Assembly: GCA_963973455.1 (NCBI GenBank)
Contig: CAXAZF010000011.1
Location: 1-64,000, forward strand
Origin: Marixanthomonas sp002364245
GTDB taxonomy: Bacteria > Bacteroidota > Bacteroidia > Flavobacteriales > Flavobacteriaceae
DNA length: 64,000 bases
Direction of reading: 5' to 3'
The translations under genes were made by a program, and so were the position numbers. Each line of letters begins with the position of its first letter. Within the stretch, counting starts at the first letter, position 1. The notes under the pieces are model-generated. The model saw nothing but the letters and a program-made list of their open reading frames with translations. It had not been told where the DNA came from and searched no databases. Shown here in pieces: positions 61,284-64,000 of the stretch.

Positions 61284-61841
61284 TTATTTCGATTTCTTGG
61301 TTGGAGCTATAAACATTATCATTCGTTTCCCCTCTAGTTTTGGCATTTGTTCTACTTTACCAACTTCTTCTAAATCTTGGGCTAAACGTAATAAAAGTAT
61401 TTCTCCTTTGTCTTTGTATATAATGGATCGACCTTTGAAAAAGACATAAGCCTTTAACTTAGCTCCATCCTTTAAAAACTTTTCAGCGTGGTTCTTCTTG
61501 AATTCGTAATCGTGATCGTCGGTATTTGGACCGAAACGAATCTCTTTTACAACAACTTTTGAAGCTTTTGCTTTTAAAGCTTTTTCTCTCTTTTTTTGCT
61601 CGTAGACAAATTTCTTGTAGTCCATCACTTTACAAACAGGTGGCTTGGCGTTAGGAGATATTTCTACTAAGTCCAGTCCCATCTCTTGTGCGATTTCCAA
61701 TGCTTTGCTGGTTGGATAAATATCCATTTCTACATTGTCACCTACAAGACGTACTTCGTCTGCGCGAATCTTTTTATTGATTCGGTGTTGATCTTCTTTT
61801 ATGACCCTTCGGCCTCTACTTCTTTTTCTTCGTATTGCTAT
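61284..61841 (-). CDS. infC: Translation initiation factor IF-3, apparent ATA start
   Basis: 185 residues if started at ATA (61841-61839). The N-terminal extension reads AIRRKRSRGRRVIKEDQHRINKKIRADEVRLVGDN in frame with MDIYPTSKALEIAQEMGLDLVEISPNAKPPVCKVMDYKKF and the C-domain RFGPNTDDHDYEFK, i.e. a full IF-3. The next in-frame ATG (61727) would cut off the conserved N-terminal domain part (HRIN...R). Upstream of the ATA only TTT and one more ATA come before a stop. IF-3 genes elsewhere also use rare starts (AUU in E. coli), which lets IF-3 limit its own synthesis. It begins 18 bp after the thrS stop. Confidence 0.92.
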   Translation of the reverse strand: MAIRRKRSRGRRVIKEDQHRINKKIRADEVRLVGDNVEMDIYPTSKALEIAQEMGLDLVEISPNAKPPVCKVMDYKKFVYEQKKREKALKAKASKVVVKEIRFGPNTDDHDYEFKKNHAEKFLKDGAKLKAYVFFKGRSIIYKDKGEILLLRLAQDLEEVGKVEQMPKLEGKRMIMFIAPTKKSK

Positions 61842-61859
61842 GGCTATAAATTATTATGG

Positions 61860-63806
61860 TTAAACATTAAAATCTACAATATTATTTTCAATTTCCTTGT
61901 TAATTAATTCAGAAAACTCTTCAACGGTCATATTTCCTATATCTCCGTCGCTATGTTTTCTTACAGAAACTGTACCATCTTTTTCTTCCTGCTCACCAAC
62001 AATGAGCATATATGGTATTTTATTCATCTCAGATTCCCGAATTTTCTTACCAATGGTTTCACTTCGGTTATCAACAAGGGCGCGAATTTCGTTATTTTCA
62101 AGCAAATTTAAAACTTTTTGAGCGTATTTTTCATATTTTTCGCTCAATGATAAGATAGCAACTTGCTCTGGCATAAGCCATAAAGGGAAGTTACCTCCTG
62201 TGTGCTCTAACAATATAGCCACAAATCGTTCTAAACTACCAAAGGGTGCTCTGTGAATCATGATAGGGCGGTGTAGCTCGTTATCACTGCCTTTATAGGT
62301 CAAATCAAAGCGCTCAGGTAAGGTGTAATCCACTTGAATGGTTCCTAATTGCCAGCTTCTTCCTAACGCATCTTTTACCATAAAATCAAGCTTAGGACCA
62401 TAAAAAGCCGCTTCGCCAGTTTCAACTATATAATTCAGTCCTTTTTCTTTTGCAGCATTAAGAATTGCATTTTCAGCTTTTTCCCAATTTTCATCACTGC
62501 CAATGTAATTTTCAGGCTTTTCTGGGTCGCGTAAAGAAACCTGAGCCGTAAAGTCTGCAAAACCTAATGATCCAAATACGTACAGCACCAAGTCTATTAC
62601 GTCCATAAATTCTTTGTCCAATTGGTCGGGTGTACAGAATATATGCGCATCATCTTGTGTAAAACCACGAACACGTGTTAAACCGTGTAATTCTCCACTC
62701 TGTTCATATCGATACACGGTTCCAAATTCAGCAAAACGCTTTGGCAGATCTTTATAAGACCATGGTTTGCTGTTGTATATTTCACAGTGGTGTGGACAGT
62801 TCATGGGTTTCAGCAAAAACTCCTCCCCTTCATTAGGTGTGTTTATAGGCTGAAAACTGTCCTCTCCATATTTAGCGTAATGTCCAGAAGTAACGTATAG
62901 TTCTTTTTGTCCAATATGTGGGGTAGCCACCATTTCGTACCCAGCTTTTTTTTGTGCCTTCTTAAGGAAGTTCTCTAAGCGTTCTCTAAGAGCCGCTCCT
63001 TTAGGAAGCCATAAAGGTAAGCCTTGTCCCACTTTTTGTGAAAAAGTGAACAGCTCAAGTTCTTTTCCTAATTTTCTATGGTCTCTCTTTTTCGCCTCTT
63101 CTAATAACTCAAGATATTCTTTAAGTTCTTTTTGCTTCGGAAAAGTAACACCGTAAATTCGTGTTAACTGTGTGTTGTTTTCATCACCACGCCAATACGC
63201 CCCGGCGATGCTCATTAATTTTACAGCTTTAACGATACCAGTATTTGGAATGTGTCCGCCACGGCACAAATCAGTAAACGTATCATGGTCACAAAAAGTG
63301 ATGGTGCCGTCTTCAAGGTTTTGAATTAATTCAACCTTGTATTGGTTATTTTGTTTCTTGTAGAAATCTAATGCATCTGCTTTTGTAGATTCACGCATAG
63401 AAAACTCGTGTTTTCCACGGGCAATTTCTAACATTTTCTTTTCAATGGTCGGAAGGTCTTTTTCCGAAACCGAATGCTCGCCAAAATCTACATCATAATA
63501 AAAACCATTTTCAATAGCCGGTCCAATGGTCAATTTAACCCCTGGATATAATTCTTCAAGAGCCTGTGCAAGAATGTGGGCAGAAGAGTGCCAAAAGGCT
63601 TTTTTTCCTTCATCATCGCGCCACGTATAAAGAACAAGGCTTCCATCTTCAGTAAGTGGGGTGCTGGTTTCTACAGTTTCTTTATTAAAGGAAGCCGAAA
63701 TAACATTTCTGGCCAGTCCTTCGCTTATGCTTTTTGCCACATCCATAGGAGTGACGCCAGCTTCAAACTCTTTTACACTTCCATCCGGTAAGGTAATGCG
63801 TATCAT
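61860..63806 (-). CDS. thrS: Threonine-tRNA ligase
   Basis: 648 residues. TGS domain (MIRITLPDGSVKEFEAGVTPMDVA), the second N-domain with HSSAHILAQAL and CDHDTFTDLCRGGHIP, the class II core with zinc Cys in MNCPHHCEIY, motif 2 FGTVYRYEQSGELHGLTRVRGF, motif 3 MIHRAPFGSLERF and an anticodon domain. Charges tRNA-Thr and edits serine. First gene of the translation operon. Confidence 0.98.
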   Translation of the reverse strand: MIRITLPDGSVKEFEAGVTPMDVAKSISEGLARNVISASFNKETVETSTPLTEDGSLVLYTWRDDEGKKAFWHSSAHILAQALEELYPGVKLTIGPAIENGFYYDVDFGEHSVSEKDLPTIEKKMLEIARGKHEFSMRESTKADALDFYKKQNNQYKVELIQNLEDGTITFCDHDTFTDLCRGGHIPNTGIVKAVKLMSIAGAYWRGDENNTQLTRIYGVTFPKQKELKEYLELLEEAKKRDHRKLGKELELFTFSQKVGQGLPLWLPKGAALRERLENFLKKAQKKAGYEMVATPHIGQKELYVTSGHYAKYGEDSFQPINTPNEGEEFLLKPMNCPHHCEIYNSKPWSYKDLPKRFAEFGTVYRYEQSGELHGLTRVRGFTQDDAHIFCTPDQLDKEFMDVIDLVLYVFGSLGFADFTAQVSLRDPEKPENYIGSDENWEKAENAILNAAKEKGLNYIVETGEAAFYGPKLDFMVKDALGRSWQLGTIQVDYTLPERFDLTYKGSDNELHRPIMIHRAPFGSLERFVAILLEHTGGNFPLWLMPEQVAILSLSEKYEKYAQKVLNLLENNEIRALVDNRSETIGKKIRESEMNKIPYMLIVGEQEEKDGTVSVRKHSDGDIGNMTVEEFSELINKEIENNIVDFNV

Positions 63807-63824
63807 AGTAACGTAATTTAAGCA

Positions 63825-63856
63825 GCAAAGATACTACTGTTTTAAAAGTCTCACAA
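63825..63856 (-). promoter_or_regulatory. Promoter of the thrS operon
   Basis: Minus strand: TTG (63856-63854), 20 bp, TATCTTTGC (63833-63825), 18 bp before ATG 63806. No thrS-type tRNA-mimic leader can fit in so short a leader. Confidence 0.7.
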
Positions 63857-64000
63857 TATACAAGGGGTTACTTTTGTTTGAAAATAAACGTTCCGTAATT
63901 ATTATTATATAATAACATTAAATGAGTAGGTGTATAGCAAGTTGTACTTCTCTAGAATTTAATGCCTGCTAACACGGTTTTCTTTTATCTTTTATGTGTG
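63857..64000. other. AT-rich intergenic end of window
   Basis: No gene or terminator is supported. A 14-bp palindrome TTATTATATAATAA (63902-63915) is the only feature noticed. Confidence 0.4.

Noticed and set aside
63807..63824. tRNA-like autoregulatory leader of thrS
   Set aside because: The promoter leaves fewer than 20 nt of leader, too short for such a structure.

Overview
The window is a stretch of a low-GC Bacteroidota chromosome, almost certainly from the family Flavobacteriaceae. The evidence is: type IX secretion (T9SS) cargo with type A and type B C-terminal sorting domains and a PorP/SprF plus PorE-like OmpA cassette; promoters of the Bacteroidota form TTG-N19/20-TAnnTTTG; A-rich leaders without Shine-Dalgarno motifs; the rpmB-rpmG-DUF4295-ftsY order; bshB1; and an AT-rich hairpin-terminator style. 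I cannot resolve the genus. No phage, insertion sequence, CRISPR array or rRNA operon is present. Nearly all of it reads as chromosomal backbone.

Layout. 1-8.6 kb: the 3' part of a giant DUF11-repeat adhesin with a type B T9SS domain, then a PorP/SprF-like membrane protein and two tandem PorE-like OmpA proteins; together they look like one surface-adhesin export and anchoring locus. 8.7-13.1 kb: isoprenoid (idi), pterin/queuosine-type (queD-like) and mannose-6-phosphate isomerase genes, a small unknown protein, a DUF4369 lipoprotein and a DUF819 membrane protein. 13.1-18.3 kb: an SPFH - PH-like membrane protein - alpha/beta hydrolase - ribbon-helix-helix operon, a secreted S1/P1 nuclease, an AlkB/DoxX pair and a lipoprotein. 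18.4-31.1 kb: htpG, a TetR-like/ABC1 kinase pair, an S9D-type peptidase, a KAS III enzyme, a 394-bp gene-poor gap with a possible small RNA, a CoA-binding protein, a sodium symporter and a sortilin-like T9SS type A protein.

31.2-47.3 kb: recR, a family 2 glycosyltransferase, a 2-oxoacid dehydrogenase E2, a DnaQ-like exonuclease, an FAH - HPt - cinA operon, the rpmB-rpmG-DUF4295 ribosomal operon, a structured intergenic repeat, ftsY, a SET-domain protein, rimO, a glycosyltransferase, histidine-degradation genes hutI/hutG, a trans-sulfuration-type PLP enzyme, bshB1 and tRNA-His. 47.4-64 kb: an M28 peptidase, a lipoprotein, a persulfide-dioxygenase-like MBL/rhodanese protein, a PA2169-type helical bundle protein, a split transketolase, tgt - lptF/G - EamA, accA, dnaB, a secreted protein often misnamed asparagine synthetase B, and the thrS-infC-rpmI-rplT translation operon.

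Points most worth a second look: the near-identical 375-bp adhesin repeats; an apparent AUA start for infC directly after thrS; a Tgt that lacks the usual zinc cysteines; an E2 with HRxxNG in place of HRxxDG; tRNA-His with two acceptor-stem mismatches; the SPFH/RHH and TetR/ABC1 modules; the structured repeat in front of ftsY; and a candidate small RNA near 26.5 kb. I found no clear new defence or mobile system. Function calls rest on recognised motifs and remembered family architecture; no database search was run.
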